Shown piece after piece: positions 43,011 through 52,440 of a stretch of 64,000 bases of DNA. The position numbers and the translations under genes are program-made. The notes below the pieces were generated by a model. The model saw only the letters and a program-made list of their open reading frames with translations. It was not told the DNA's origin and ran no database searches. Every line of letters starts with the position of its first letter. Within the stretch, counting starts at the first letter, position 1. Where the stretch lies: NCBI GenBank assembly GCA_017475035.1, contig JAFVGK010000152.1:109812-173811 (forward strand), read 5' to 3'. This stretch comes from Blautia sp. GTDB lineage: Bacteria; Bacillota; Clostridia; Lachnospirales; Lachnospiraceae.

Positions 43011-44588
43011 TTATTCTCCCAGATATTTGTCAAAGGCAGCCTGCCGGATTGCAAGATTTTCCTGAAGTCCGGCTCCGTCAAGCTCTGCCAGATAGTCCTC
43101 CCAGGTGTCCTCGATCGGAGCTTCTCCTGTCAGCCAGATACCCCAATAGCTCTCAGCCACGTTAGAGATGGCGGCCTGCGTGATGGCAATGGTATTCTGG
43201 TCATCTGCGCTGTAGCGCATGAACATCTGTGGATAGTATTCCTTCTTCATATCGATGCGGGCGATCGCTTCCTTGTACTGCTCACGTTCCTCCAGCGCAT
43301 AGGTCATATCCTGCGCCATATCGATCTGTGTAGCTCTGCGGATGTACATCGGACCATTGTCCGCGAAGGTAGATGTCCACTTCCAGGTACCGGAATCCGT
43401 ATTCGGATCAAGCGGATCCTCTACTTTAAAATGGTTTTCGTCAATCTGTGATACACACCCGTCCGAGATACCGCCGAAGAGAACCTGCACAGAGACTTCC
43501 GGACGGTAGAATTGATCGATAAAACGCATGGCGGCTTCAGGATCTGCGCAGGAAGCGCTCATGCAGATACGGTTGGAGCTCATATTCAAGCCGGAAAAAT
43601 CATATGTCCAACGGGGTTCGGAAGTGGCAAGATCATCCACATCATCCGTAAACGGGCCGATCGGGATGTACTGATCAAAAAGTGTCGGTCCGAATTTATC
43701 CGTTGCTTCCCAGCCGAATACAACGCCTACCAGCGCGTTGCCGTCGGCGTCGCCGCGCGAAAGGGACTGGAACATGGAATAGTCGTTTGTAATTGCGTTT
43801 TTGTTGATAAGCCCTTCAGAGTAGAGATCATTCAGATAGATCATCAAAGCCTTGTAACGATCATCCGCTGCATAGTTCTTCACCACGCCGTCCTCTGCAA
43901 AGTAGCCGTCCGTTCCCCAGTTTGTCAGCTGTATGCCCCATGACCCGATCAGGTTGGTTACTGAGTAGGCGCTTCCGAACCATCCATTGAAATCCATCGG
44001 AATTTCATCACTCGGATCCGAATTTCCATTAGCGTCATTATCCCGGAACGCGATCAGAACATCCTTCAGCTCTGACAGGGTAGTCGGTGCTTCCAGCCCG
44101 AGATTGTCAAGCCATACTTTGTTGATAAACAATACGCCGTTGCAGTCCGGCCACTTTCCCTGGAATTTCGGCAGGGCATAAATCTCCCCTTCTTCGGTTC
44201 GCGCCAGGGCCAGTGTATCCGGTTCCTCTTCAAACATTGCTTTTACATTAGGAGCGTATTGGTTCACAAGGTCTGTCAGTTCCATAAACAGACCGCTGTA
44301 TGTGGTGTAATCACTGTCGGCAGTCGCATTGATCATGATATCCGGGATATTTCCCGCGGAAAGACGTGTGGACTTCAGCTGATTCCAGTCTGTATAGATC
44401 TGTTCCCATTTCACGTCTACACCCGCAGCTTCCTCGATTTCTGCCAGCCACTGCATCTCATCTACGCTCTTCGTCAGCGGATGCGCAACAAACAGACCAG
44501 TCAGTTCTACCTTATCCTGCGCATGGCATACGGAACACATTCCGGCCAGCAAAGTTACCGCAAGAGCCAATACCATTCGTTTCTTCAT
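43011..44588 (-). CDS. Extracellular solute-binding protein of the sugar ABC transporter
   Basis: About 525 residues from ATG 44588 after GGAGG. The signal sequence MKKRMVLALAVTLLAGMCSV lacks a perfect lipobox, but the cysteines near residue 18 could be lipidated. The mature part is a family-1 binding protein of the LipO type: VKWEQIYTDWNQLKSTRLSA, GNIPDIMIN, and KVWLDNLGL. Its size and neighbours point to oligosaccharides. It is divergent from an AraC regulator, which probably controls it. Confidence 0.87.
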   Translation of the reverse strand: MKKRMVLALAVTLLAGMCSVCHAQDKVELTGLFVAHPLTKSVDEMQWLAEIEEAAGVDVKWEQIYTDWNQLKSTRLSAGNIPDIMINATADSDYTTYSGLFMELTDLVNQYAPNVKAMFEEEPDTLALARTEEGEIYALPKFQGKWPDCNGVLFINKVWLDNLGLEAPTTLSELKDVLIAFRDNDANGNSDPSDEIPMDFNGWFGSAYSVTNLIGSWGIQLTNWGTDGYFAEDGVVKNYAADDRYKALMIYLNDLYSEGLINKNAITNDYSMFQSLSRGDADGNALVGVVFGWEATDKFGPTLFDQYIPIGPFTDDVDDLATSEPRWTYDFSGLNMSSNRICMSASCADPEAAMRFIDQFYRPEVSVQVLFGGISDGCVSQIDENHFKVEDPLDPNTDSGTWKWTSTFADNGPMYIRRATQIDMAQDMTYALEEREQYKEAIARIDMKKEYYPQMFMRYSADDQNTIAITQAAISNVAESYWGIWLTGEAPIEDTWEDYLAELDGAGLQENLAIRQAAFDKYLGE

Positions 44589-44883
44589 ATGTGCAGCCTC
44601 CATACCCTATGAATTGTCTGTCAGTTTCGTTATAAAACCGGTTTATAATGACTATTATTATAAAGAAACTCCTGTCCAAATAAAATGGTTTTAACAGTAA
44701 TAAAATGGAAAATCAGGCAGACTTGTCACAGCTTGTTTCATTTCCGTACTGCGTCCCTGCGCCTGTTTTCCAGAGTCTCTGCGTTATTCTTGACATCCTG
44801 TGTACTTTGTTGTAGGATGATCTTTGCAAAAACGCATTTTTTCATGTGTTTTTCGGCAAAAACATGACTATTGAGGATTCCTT
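44589..44883. promoter_or_regulatory. Divergent control region of the sugar transporter and AraC genes
   Basis: A near-perfect palindrome TTATAAAACCGGTTTATAA (44630-44648) lies about 45 bases before the binding-protein gene and may be an operator. For the AraC gene, TTGACA (44790-44795), a 17-bp spacer and TAGGAT (44813-44818) form a good promoter. Confidence 0.6.
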
Positions 44884-45753
44884 ATGGAAAAATATGATAT
44901 TCTCCCCCTTACACTGGATCGCCGTGTTACACTTTGCGGTACCAACGTTTATCCAAAGCCGTCTATTCATGATGACCGTGTAATGGAGGAACACAATCTT
45001 CTCTATATTTTCAGCGGAGAATGGGAAATCGGGCAGGACGGCATTGCATATCAGTTAAGGAGCGGGGATATGATGCTCATGCGCGCAGGCAGTCATCATT
45101 ACGGCATTTCCCCCTGCACGGTCAATATGCGCAATATGTTTTTTCATTTTACACATATGAATGCGGATCAATATGCGGTACCGCTTTCTCCTGCAGAAGT
45201 GCAGTCCTTTGCGGATGGTCTGACCGTCTGTCTGCCAACGGTGATTCATTGCGGTTCCAACAATGCAGTCGATGTCATTGCGAGGAATATCATCAACGTT
45301 TTCTGGTCTCATCGCGAGGACTGCGAACGTACACTATCACTGAATCTGAACTGTCTGCTGAGTGAGCTTTCCTATATGGCCAGAAACAATATATCACCGG
45401 CGGAAGAATGGATTACCAGACTGCTTCAGGAAATCCGGATGAATCCCTCCCGGTTCATAACTCCGGAAGAGGCGGCCAGGGAAGCTCATATGAGCGTCCG
45501 TACCATGTCGTCCCGCTTCAAAAAGATCACGGGAAAGACGCTGCATGAATATCAGCTTTCAGTCAAGCTGGAGATGTCCTACAACGCATTGTGCACCGGT
45601 CATTACACTGTCAAGGAAGTCGCCCGTAATTTCGGCTTCTGTGACCAGTATTATTTCAGCCGCATTTTCAAAAAAGTCTATGGCCATTCGCCCAGTGAAA
45701 TAAAAACCGGCCCCCCAAGTGCAAATGTGCAAAGGAGAACCGGTCTGTTTTGA
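44884..45753 (+). CDS. AraC-family transcriptional regulator
   Basis: This 289-residue protein has an N-terminal cupin-like sensing domain (SGEWEIGQDGIAYQLRSGDMM) and a C-terminal double helix-turn-helix. The first is TPEEAAREAHMSVRTMSSRF and the second is TVKEVARNFGFCDQYYFSRI, ending FKKVYGHSPSEIK. It is transcribed away from the sugar-binding protein gene and is the likely activator of that operon and perhaps of the nearby glycosidases. Confidence 0.87.
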   Translation: MEKYDILPLTLDRRVTLCGTNVYPKPSIHDDRVMEEHNLLYIFSGEWEIGQDGIAYQLRSGDMMLMRAGSHHYGISPCTVNMRNMFFHFTHMNADQYAVPLSPAEVQSFADGLTVCLPTVIHCGSNNAVDVIARNIINVFWSHREDCERTLSLNLNCLLSELSYMARNNISPAEEWITRLLQEIRMNPSRFITPEEAAREAHMSVRTMSSRFKKITGKTLHEYQLSVKLEMSYNALCTGHYTVKEVARNFGFCDQYYFSRIFKKVYGHSPSEIKTGPPSANVQRRTGLF

Positions 45754-45782
45754 GTGTGAAACTGTTTTTTTTATTGAACTTT

Positions 45783-46532
45783 TCAAACAAGCTGCCCGTC
45801 GCCGCCAGACGGCATCTTCCTCCGTAATAAAAAACTCCTGACATCCGCTAATTCTTCAGCGGTTGTCAGGAGTCTCCTGTTATTTAACACAATTTCCTGA
45901 ATTTTGAAGCCAGGAAGGATTCCGGTCATATAAGCTAATGCTATATATTCCTTGTCCTTCAGCCAGTCACGCAGAAAATTCAGATATCTCTTCTGGCCTT
46001 CTTTATCTTTTTTATATTCTCTAAAAAAAGCGTCCCATTCGTCAATTATTACCACAAACTGTACCTGTTTTTCAGCATAAATATCCTGCATGGACTGTTG
46101 TAAATCATCTCTGTCAAAGAAATCCACCTCTGGAAATGCTTTCACAAGATCCCTGATCACAAGCCTGCTTAATCTTTCCAACGCCTGATGAATGGAACAG
46201 CCATTTTTAATGAAATCCGTCATTACCAGTCGGATCACATGAAAACTGCCAAGATACTCATCCCAGTTTAGCGCGTCCTGGCCACATTTTATTTTGCTGA
46301 TTTTGCATTTATCGAAAATAGATCTGCTCTCGGCTTCCCGGTCATAATAAGCGCAAAGCATTTTTACTGCCATAGACTTTCCGAAACGACGCGGACGTGA
46401 AACGCAGACATATTTCTGTTCTGTCCTGACCATTCGGTTCAAACAGGAGATCATCTCGGTTTTATCAATAAAGATCTCGGAATTAACTGCTTCTTCAAAA
46501 GCATTATTACCAGGATTCAGATATATTCCCAT
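45783..46532 (-). pseudogene. Truncated AAA-ATPase-like gene, nuclease half missing
   Basis: The first ~205 residues match the family: DKTEMISCLNRMV, P-loop variant SRPRRFGKS, VVIIDEWDAFF, and AYMTGILP. After GILP the similarity to the intact 46605 gene ends. The remaining ~45 codons run through a hairpin terminator and have no family features. The PD-(D/E)XK half is lost. The N-terminal ATPase part could still be made. Confidence 0.7.
45834..45873. terminator. Terminator inside the 3' end of the truncated ATPase frame
   Basis: The arms ACTCCTGACATCCGCT and AGCGGTTGTCAGGAGT (one mismatch) are followed on the minus strand by six T. Its place inside an open frame supports the view that the downstream coding part was deleted. 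Confidence 0.75.
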
Positions 46533-46604
46533 GATTATCGGTCATTCCCTCCGCTTTTTTCAAAGAATATTGGCAGCTCATGGAATCGCGAACAGATCCG
46601 GATT

Positions 46605-48179
46605 TCATTCCTGCCATCTTTCAATCATGCAGCTGTACTGCCTGTCTCCGGATGTGGTGTCTTTATTGTAATTCAGTCCTACAAGGAGGAGCTCTCCGCC
46701 ATAACCCTGTAAGACTTCCGGATACTTTTTCTCCTTAATCTGATCAATGGCAGTTTTTGCCGAGTGGTTCCATTTCAGTTCCACCAACAGTGCAGGTACG
46801 GATTTTCCCCGTTTGGGAAGATATACGATATCCGCATATCCCAATCCCGTGGGAAGCTCCTCCATCTTCAGGTAATAGTCTTTATAGCTGAAATAAGCAA
46901 GCTGAATAACAGCGCGGAGCGAGTTTTCATTATTCGCATTCAGAGGATTTGTTGCCTCCATGTGGATCTTTTCAATCTGTGCGGCAACTGCTTCACAATT
47001 CTGATGAATGGTATCCATGATGAGCCGGTCGCTTTCTGCCACACGCTTTATCGTATCCGGACTTCTGTCTTCACGGATCGTTCTCGCAAATTCGAGACGA
47101 ACTTCCTCGTTAGGGATATGTGCTTTCTTTTCCTGTTCATCATAAGCAAGGTAACCAAGATGAATCAGCAATGTCAGAACATCATCCTGATTCGTAAAAG
47201 TGATCAGGTCATTGGAAAAGCTCTTCGTATCTACATCGACCTTCACACCACCTGTCAATTCCGCAATGGTTTTTCCGAGTCCGTCCACATCCCTGTTGAT
47301 ATAACGCAGCAGGCTTCCCGCAGCTGAAGTTTCCGTCCAATAAGAATCGAAGTCCTTAAACCGGATGGCCTTCATCACTGAGTTTGGATTATAGACAGAG
47401 CCGACATTGCGAAGAGTATAACCATCATACCATCTCTTCATTTCGGTAAAGTCAACAGAGAATTCTTTACACAGGCGTATGACTTCTTCTTCAGTAAATC
47501 CGACAAATTCAGCGAAATCCGCAGGCTTCAGCATGGAATATTCCATGAAATCAGATATGGCCGATTGCGACCCATCCTTTTTAATTGGAAGAATGCCGGT
47601 CATATAAGCGGCAGCAAAGGTTTTGGCTGTAGTTGCGCTGCTCTTGAACAGGGTTCGCAAAAATTCAAGATATTCCTGATGGATCTCAGGATTCTCACGA
47701 ATAGGTGCATCCCATTCGTCAATGATCATGATAAATTTGCTGCCGGCAGCCTGTACGGCGTTCGCAAGCGTTGCCCCAAACGCCTCAACAACCAAAAGCG
47801 AAGGATATGCTTCCAGCAATTCCCTCACAACATTCCTCTTGATAAAGCCGATGAGATCCCGGGCGGATGTTTCCCCGAGGACATCCGTCATATTCAGATA
47901 GATCACATCGTATTTATTCAGGTGTTCCTTATAGCACCCTGAATGCGCGATCGCGAGATCGTCAAACAAAGCGCCGGAATCACAGGTCTTATCATAATAT
48001 GCGCAGAGCATCTGCGCTGCATAGGATTTTCCAAAGCGTCGTGGACGGCTGATACAGGTCAGCTTTTCCGGAGTTCCGATCGTTTCATTGATCCGTGCTA
48101 TAAGATTGGTCTTATCAACATACCGGCCTCTTCGGATATCTGTAAATCCGCTGTTGCCCGGGTTCAGATACGTTCCCAT
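46605..48179 (-). CDS. AAA-ATPase-like protein with C-terminal PD-(D/E)XK nuclease domain
   Basis: This 524-residue, apparently intact family member has VDKTNLIARI, P-loop variant SRPRRFGKSYAAQMLCAYYD, FIMIIDEWDAPIRE, and AYMTGILPIKKDGSQSAISD. The nuclease signature GYADIVYLPKRGKSVPALLV then ELKWN provides the D...ExK residues near 470. It lies 72 bases upstream of the truncated relative in the same orientation; the two N-termini are close (MGxYLNPGN), so a tandem duplication followed by decay is likely. It is more distant from the 15211 copy. Confidence 0.85.
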   Translation of the reverse strand: MGTYLNPGNSGFTDIRRGRYVDKTNLIARINETIGTPEKLTCISRPRRFGKSYAAQMLCAYYDKTCDSGALFDDLAIAHSGCYKEHLNKYDVIYLNMTDVLGETSARDLIGFIKRNVVRELLEAYPSLLVVEAFGATLANAVQAAGSKFIMIIDEWDAPIRENPEIHQEYLEFLRTLFKSSATTAKTFAAAYMTGILPIKKDGSQSAISDFMEYSMLKPADFAEFVGFTEEEVIRLCKEFSVDFTEMKRWYDGYTLRNVGSVYNPNSVMKAIRFKDFDSYWTETSAAGSLLRYINRDVDGLGKTIAELTGGVKVDVDTKSFSNDLITFTNQDDVLTLLIHLGYLAYDEQEKKAHIPNEEVRLEFARTIREDRSPDTIKRVAESDRLIMDTIHQNCEAVAAQIEKIHMEATNPLNANNENSLRAVIQLAYFSYKDYYLKMEELPTGLGYADIVYLPKRGKSVPALLVELKWNHSAKTAIDQIKEKKYPEVLQGYGGELLLVGLNYNKDTTSGDRQYSCMIERWQE

Positions 48180-48262
48180 TTGACCGCCCCCTTTCCTTTG
48201 TTCTTCACAGCTTACAAAGCATCATGAAAGCCATCCGTACTCACTGTATGATCAGGCCAGAA

Positions 48263-48664
48263 TCAGGACTCTTTTTCAATTGCATCTATTACCAGAAGAT
48301 CCGCCGGAAGCCAGTTCACCTGCCGCAGATCGTTCAGCGGGAGCCATTTTGCCGCCTCGTGCTCCAGGAGAGTAAGATGCCCTTCTGAAAGGCTGCACCA
48401 GAAACAATCCATGGAAAGATGAAAGCCGGGATAGTCATACTCCACTGTGGTCAGATACCTCTCCACGATGATGCCCGCAGCCAGTTCCTCACGGATCTCC
48501 CGCACCAGCGCTTCCTCCGGGGTTTCACCGCTTTCGATCTTTCCTCCGGGAAATTCCCACCAGTCCTTATACTCTCCATAGCCCCGCTGCGTCGCGAATA
48601 CCACGGAATTTTCTTTTTCATCCATTGATTTGATAACCGCTGCCACTACCTTAATCGACTTCAT
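48263..48664 (-). CDS. MutT-like NUDIX hydrolase
   Basis: This 133-residue protein has the full NUDIX box within GGKIESGETPEEALVREIRE followed by EL. The WWEFPGGK approach and ATQRGYGEYKDWWEF resemble 8-oxo-dGTP/dCTP pyrophosphatases (MutT, YpbI-type). It would clean oxidised nucleotides. It stands alone between the ATPase/nuclease gene and the secreted-protein cluster. Confidence 0.88.
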   Translation of the reverse strand: MKSIKVVAAVIKSMDEKENSVVFATQRGYGEYKDWWEFPGGKIESGETPEEALVREIREELAAGIIVERYLTTVEYDYPGFHLSMDCFWCSLSEGHLTLLEHEAAKWLPLNDLRQVNWLPADLLVIDAIEKES

Positions 48665-48809
48665 CCTGCCTTCTCCAAAAAACTGCAGCCCGGGCGTGTC
48701 CTCTCTTGCCGGTCAAAAGCCCTCATGGCTAATCATATGCTCTTCGTCGTCTGTCAGAAAATCTGCCCTTTCAGAAGGGAAAATCCGGTCAGGACAGCAT
48801 GCTCTAATG
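48665..48809. other. Intergenic, no gene seen
   Basis: A short CCCTTTCAGAAGGG hairpin near 48764 lies just past the secreted protein gene's end and may terminate it. Nothing else is recognised. Confidence 0.4.
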
Positions 48810-49418
48810 TTAAAATTTCAGAATGTACAGTTCCTTGTAATCGCCTATATCTACAAGTTTCGCGCCGTTTGCTTCCAGATCCTGCATAATCGAATCAGCA
48901 TCAAACAGCTTTTCTTCCGTCAGCTGCTCTTCATCGTTTTTTAAATAAAGAAATCCGTAGTCAACCATTTCCTGAGAGTTTTTTAATTCATCAAGATCTC
49001 GAAATACCAGTATCAGACTTACCGTATCTTCATTTTCTGTGACAATCTCTCTCGAACAAGACATGCTGCTGAAACCGGGATAAATCTCATCAATGTCCAT
49101 CTCATCCAGCATTTCTTTTGTGTAACCGGCGGATTTGTCGAACTGTGTTTCAAGTGTCAGGGCACTCAGAATTCTTTTTTTATCCCCATAATAAACCGCT
49201 GTGTATTCTGTATATTCATCACCGGAAGCGGTCTCATAAACGGTATGCCCGATAATGGGATCCAGATTGTTTAAAGCCTCTTCCAACTGCAATAACGGAT
49301 TGTCCGCAGTCTTTGCAGCCACTGAAGCGCTGCATGTAAGGATCGCAGAAATGATGCCGCACACAATCAGAAACGCCGACGCTTTTTTATTCATATTTAT
49401 TCCGGTATTCATAACCAT
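48810..49418 (-). CDS. Small secreted protein of unknown function
   Basis: This 202-residue protein has an N-terminal signal segment (MNKKASAFLIVCGIISAILT near residues 9-28) and an acidic, soluble remainder. ATG 49418 follows GGGGGATC; ATGs at 49412 and 49394 are alternatives. The acidic body contains EEALNNLDPIIGHTVYE and ENEDTVSLILVFRDLDEL. No family is recognised. It is the first in position of four secreted-protein genes in a row. Confidence 0.6.
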   Translation of the reverse strand: MVMNTGINMNKKASAFLIVCGIISAILTCSASVAAKTADNPLLQLEEALNNLDPIIGHTVYETASGDEYTEYTAVYYGDKKRILSALTLETQFDKSAGYTKEMLDEMDIDEIYPGFSSMSCSREIVTENEDTVSLILVFRDLDELKNSQEMVDYGFLYLKNDEEQLTEEKLFDADSIMQDLEANGAKLVDIGDYKELYILKF

Positions 49419-49538
49419 TGTAATTGATCCCCCTTTTTTGTTTCATAAACCTTCCTTCGGATGACACAAGAGCCTGCCGTGAAATGATCGTCAGTGATCC
49501 GCTGAAACGCTCCGCAGTATCAATGCTTTATTCCCTTA
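49419..49538. other. Intergenic, no gene seen
   Basis: A short region between two secreted-protein genes; no hairpin or promoter stands out. Confidence 0.4.
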
Positions 49539-50204
49539 TCACTCCTGAGCCAGCTCTCCGGACAGTGCTTTTATCTCAATACTGCCTTTATGCTCCGATG
49601 TATACTCTTCAAAAAAATCCAGATAATCAATCACATCCGGGTCAGAAATGTTTTCGCTTAAGCCTGAAACCACACTGGACAAAACATCACCGGACGCCGC
49701 ATATTCTTCTGCGGTATCCGCACAGACGGAAAGAATTACATCTGCGATCGGATTGCCTGTGTGAACTTTTTTCAATACCACGGATATCAGCATGATGCTT
49801 CTTGGATCAGAAACAATGTGGATCAGTTTTTGCAGATAATCTTTCTTTTCTCCCTCCTGTACCTCCTGTGCAGACACCTCCCCATCCTGATCGATCGTGA
49901 GGTATACCATATCGCCGGATAACATCTCACTTAATTCTGCCGCGGTATATCCAAAGAATACGTTCATTTCAGAATTGTACCGGAGCTCTTCGAGATATTC
50001 TTTCGAGAGATATTTCGTTTCAACGGATACAACCTCCATGTCTTCAGAAAGCGTGTCTCCCAACAGCAAGGTGATCTTCTCCGAAAGGTAATCCCGCAGT
50101 GCAGGGTCGTTAATGCCTGTAAAGGTTATGTTTTCTGCATATGACAATACCGGTATAAGGGAAAGCAGAATTCCCAGCGCCAAAGCAATGGTTCGTCGAT
50201 ACAT
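49539..50204 (-). CDS. Secreted protein of unknown function
   Basis: About 221 residues from ATG 50204, after AGGAGGTGA. The signal peptide is MYRRTIALALGILLSLIPVL with cleavage near SYAEN. The body is acidic and helical, with FTGINDPALRDYLSEKITLL and SMLSGDMVYLTIDQDGE-type stretches. No family is recognised. Similar acidic secreted neighbours suggest a shared extracellular role. Confidence 0.6.
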   Translation of the reverse strand: MYRRTIALALGILLSLIPVLSYAENITFTGINDPALRDYLSEKITLLLGDTLSEDMEVVSVETKYLSKEYLEELRYNSEMNVFFGYTAAELSEMLSGDMVYLTIDQDGEVSAQEVQEGEKKDYLQKLIHIVSDPRSIMLISVVLKKVHTGNPIADVILSVCADTAEEYAASGDVLSSVVSGLSENISDPDVIDYLDFFEEYTSEHKGSIEIKALSGELAQE

Positions 50205-50453
50205 ATTCACCTCCTGCTTCATAACCAGGTTTTTTTATTGTAATCCTTATTTGCGCAGTGTTGGTGAGACTACCGCGAATATAGGAATCCTGCGGATTTT
50301 AACCTGATACTCAGGTTTTGGACACACGATAATCGCCATACGGGAGCTTACATCCCTTGTATTTGCTGAACCGAATGACCAACAACGTGCAAGTAAGGAC
50401 TAAATTTACCATGGTTTTATGCATGCTGCTCTATTTTGTGTACGTCGCTCTCA
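50205..50453. other. Intergenic region, no gene seen
   Basis: About 250 bases separate two secreted-protein genes. They probably hold the promoter of the 49539 gene, but no clear hexamers were chosen. Confidence 0.4.
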
Positions 50454-52421
50454 TCAAGGGGCAGTCCCATCCGTGTTTTTCATCTGTGCGTACATATCCA
50501 GTAATCCTTTATCTCCTACAAAGATTCTCTTCTGGGTTGATTCTCCTGTGTACTCGTTATAAACCGTGAAGGTATAGATCCCCTCTTCCGTGTACTGCTC
50601 TCCATCCCTTGCCGGACGGTTATATCGTTCGTCCTCCCCGACATTGCCAAATGCGTTTACAGCAAGGACAGATCTGCGGACGTTTATCTTGAGATATCTG
50701 GACCTGGCCATATCAAGGTAAAAGCCGTCCGGCGTAAAGGATTCATTGCTCAGCTCAGATCCTGTCTTTATATCGATCGGGAATACCGCACAGTTGCCGT
50801 TCCTGATATAGAACTTAAAACGAATACTGTAATTCCATTCCCGATCGAAGGGCCAGGTCCTGTTCGCGTCTCCGATTTTGTAATCCAGGGCTATTTCATA
50901 ATCCCCTTCTTCCTTTAAGATGACGTCTCTGTTGGAAATGGCTTTTGGATCGTTTGATAGATAATTCCGGAAGACAAGAGGTTTATGAATATTGCCGGCG
51001 TAATCTGTCTGCCGGATGATCAAGGTGCCGCGGCCTCCAAATTCAGGCCTTTTTATCTGCATCTCCTTATCGAAACCATCATTATCTTCTATAATCGAAA
51101 GCCCCGTTTCCCTGTTCAGGTAATCAACGTCCTGCTCCAGATCAAAGGAAAACAGTACCTCATCCCCTACGTTTTTCAAAAACACAGGCTCGTCTTCAAT
51201 AATCTTTTCGGTAAAGCCGCTGATTGTAAAGCGTCCAAGCCTCCAGCCAAAATGGACATCCTTCCGGTCGGTTATTTCCTTATCCGAATCTGATCTTTTC
51301 GCTGTTTTATCATCAAAAAAATAGGTCCTCAGCCCATGTCTTGCTTCCACCAGTAATTCGGAGCTGTCCTTATATACACCGACATAACGCAGGAGATTGA
51401 CAGCTCCAGGATAGCAGCCTTCCTTCAGCAAAACCATCGCCGTCTGATAACAGGATTCCTTCATACTGCCGCCAAAGGACTTCCACATCTGAAAAAGCTC
51501 GTCTGCATGTTCCGCAAAAACATTCCTTGCCAGTTCCGTAAAATCTCCGTCTGCTTTCCTATATTCCGGGTCATCTGTATTCTGGCCATAGTAATAGAAC
51601 ACCTCCCGGACAGCGCTTTCCACCGCATAAAAGCTGCTGTTGTACAGATTGTCGCCCGGAATGCTCTCAAAACCGGATTTTGCGTCTAAATACCTGCCCT
51701 CTTCCAAAGCCTTCATCGCATTCTGATACCGCTCATATGGAAAAACGGCGGAATCCGCATTCAGATCCAGCCAGCATGCAGGCCTGACACCGCATTCCGG
51801 AAAATCTGCCTTCTTTGAGTCAATTAAGGGCAGTCCGCCCTCCAATACCACCATGGCCGCCTGATCCTGAGCCCTTCCGGAGGAACGGAGCCACCACTTT
51901 TCATATCCGTTATCATCGCCGGGCTTTATTTCCATACCGGATTCCGGGTCAGAAAAAAAGGTCCGGACCTGATCCACGCTGAGCAGAAACAAGTAGTCCG
52001 TGGTATTTGCGCCGCAGTCGGAAATCCATGACGGATTTCCTTCGCTTTGATTATCCTGTTGCGAAAAAAGAATCGCGGACTTTTCTTCCTCAGTAAAGCA
52101 TGCTTCCAGAAACCTGCTGTTCAGGCAGGCACGAAGGCTGCAGTTCTCCCAATCCGTCGGCTCTGCCGTTTCGTTGTATTTCATGCCCGACAGTATATTT
52201 CTGGAAAACAACAATGCCTTGTTATCATCCCTCTTCAGGACAACCCATTCGATCGGCACGGCTTCATTTTCAAGATTGCTTCCATTTTTGTCATAATGTC
52301 CCAGATATACTACGTCTCCCGTTTCCAGATCTGACAAGGACTTAGCCAGCGAAAGATGCGCCGTAATAATCAGACAAAAGATGCAGCCGGCCAGTATGGC
52401 CGGAAGCTTGTGTTTTCCCAT
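50454..52421 (-). CDS. Large secreted protein with DUF6273-like domain
   Basis: About 655 residues from ATG 52421 after AAGGGGG, with signal peptide MGKHKLPAILAGCIFCLIIT. Residues 30-230 match the DUF6273 pattern: VPIEWVVLKRDDNKALLFSR, TDWENCSLRACLNSRFLEACF, and the closing CGVRPACWLDLN. A TPR-like helical part follows (YQNAMKALEEGRYLDAKSGF; AMVLLKEGCYPGAVNLLRYV), then a beta-rich C-terminal half. DUF6273 is common in secreted proteins of gut Clostridia; its role is unknown. It starts 20 bases after the LRR protein gene, so the two share an operon. Confidence 0.7.
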   Translation of the reverse strand: MGKHKLPAILAGCIFCLIITAHLSLAKSLSDLETGDVVYLGHYDKNGSNLENEAVPIEWVVLKRDDNKALLFSRNILSGMKYNETAEPTDWENCSLRACLNSRFLEACFTEEEKSAILFSQQDNQSEGNPSWISDCGANTTDYLFLLSVDQVRTFFSDPESGMEIKPGDDNGYEKWWLRSSGRAQDQAAMVVLEGGLPLIDSKKADFPECGVRPACWLDLNADSAVFPYERYQNAMKALEEGRYLDAKSGFESIPGDNLYNSSFYAVESAVREVFYYYGQNTDDPEYRKADGDFTELARNVFAEHADELFQMWKSFGGSMKESCYQTAMVLLKEGCYPGAVNLLRYVGVYKDSSELLVEARHGLRTYFFDDKTAKRSDSDKEITDRKDVHFGWRLGRFTISGFTEKIIEDEPVFLKNVGDEVLFSFDLEQDVDYLNRETGLSIIEDNDGFDKEMQIKRPEFGGRGTLIIRQTDYAGNIHKPLVFRNYLSNDPKAISNRDVILKEEGDYEIALDYKIGDANRTWPFDREWNYSIRFKFYIRNGNCAVFPIDIKTGSELSNESFTPDGFYLDMARSRYLKINVRRSVLAVNAFGNVGEDERYNRPARDGEQYTEEGIYTFTVYNEYTGESTQKRIFVGDKGLLDMYAQMKNTDGTAP

Positions 52422-52440
52422 TTGGAGCCCCCTTCTTCTG

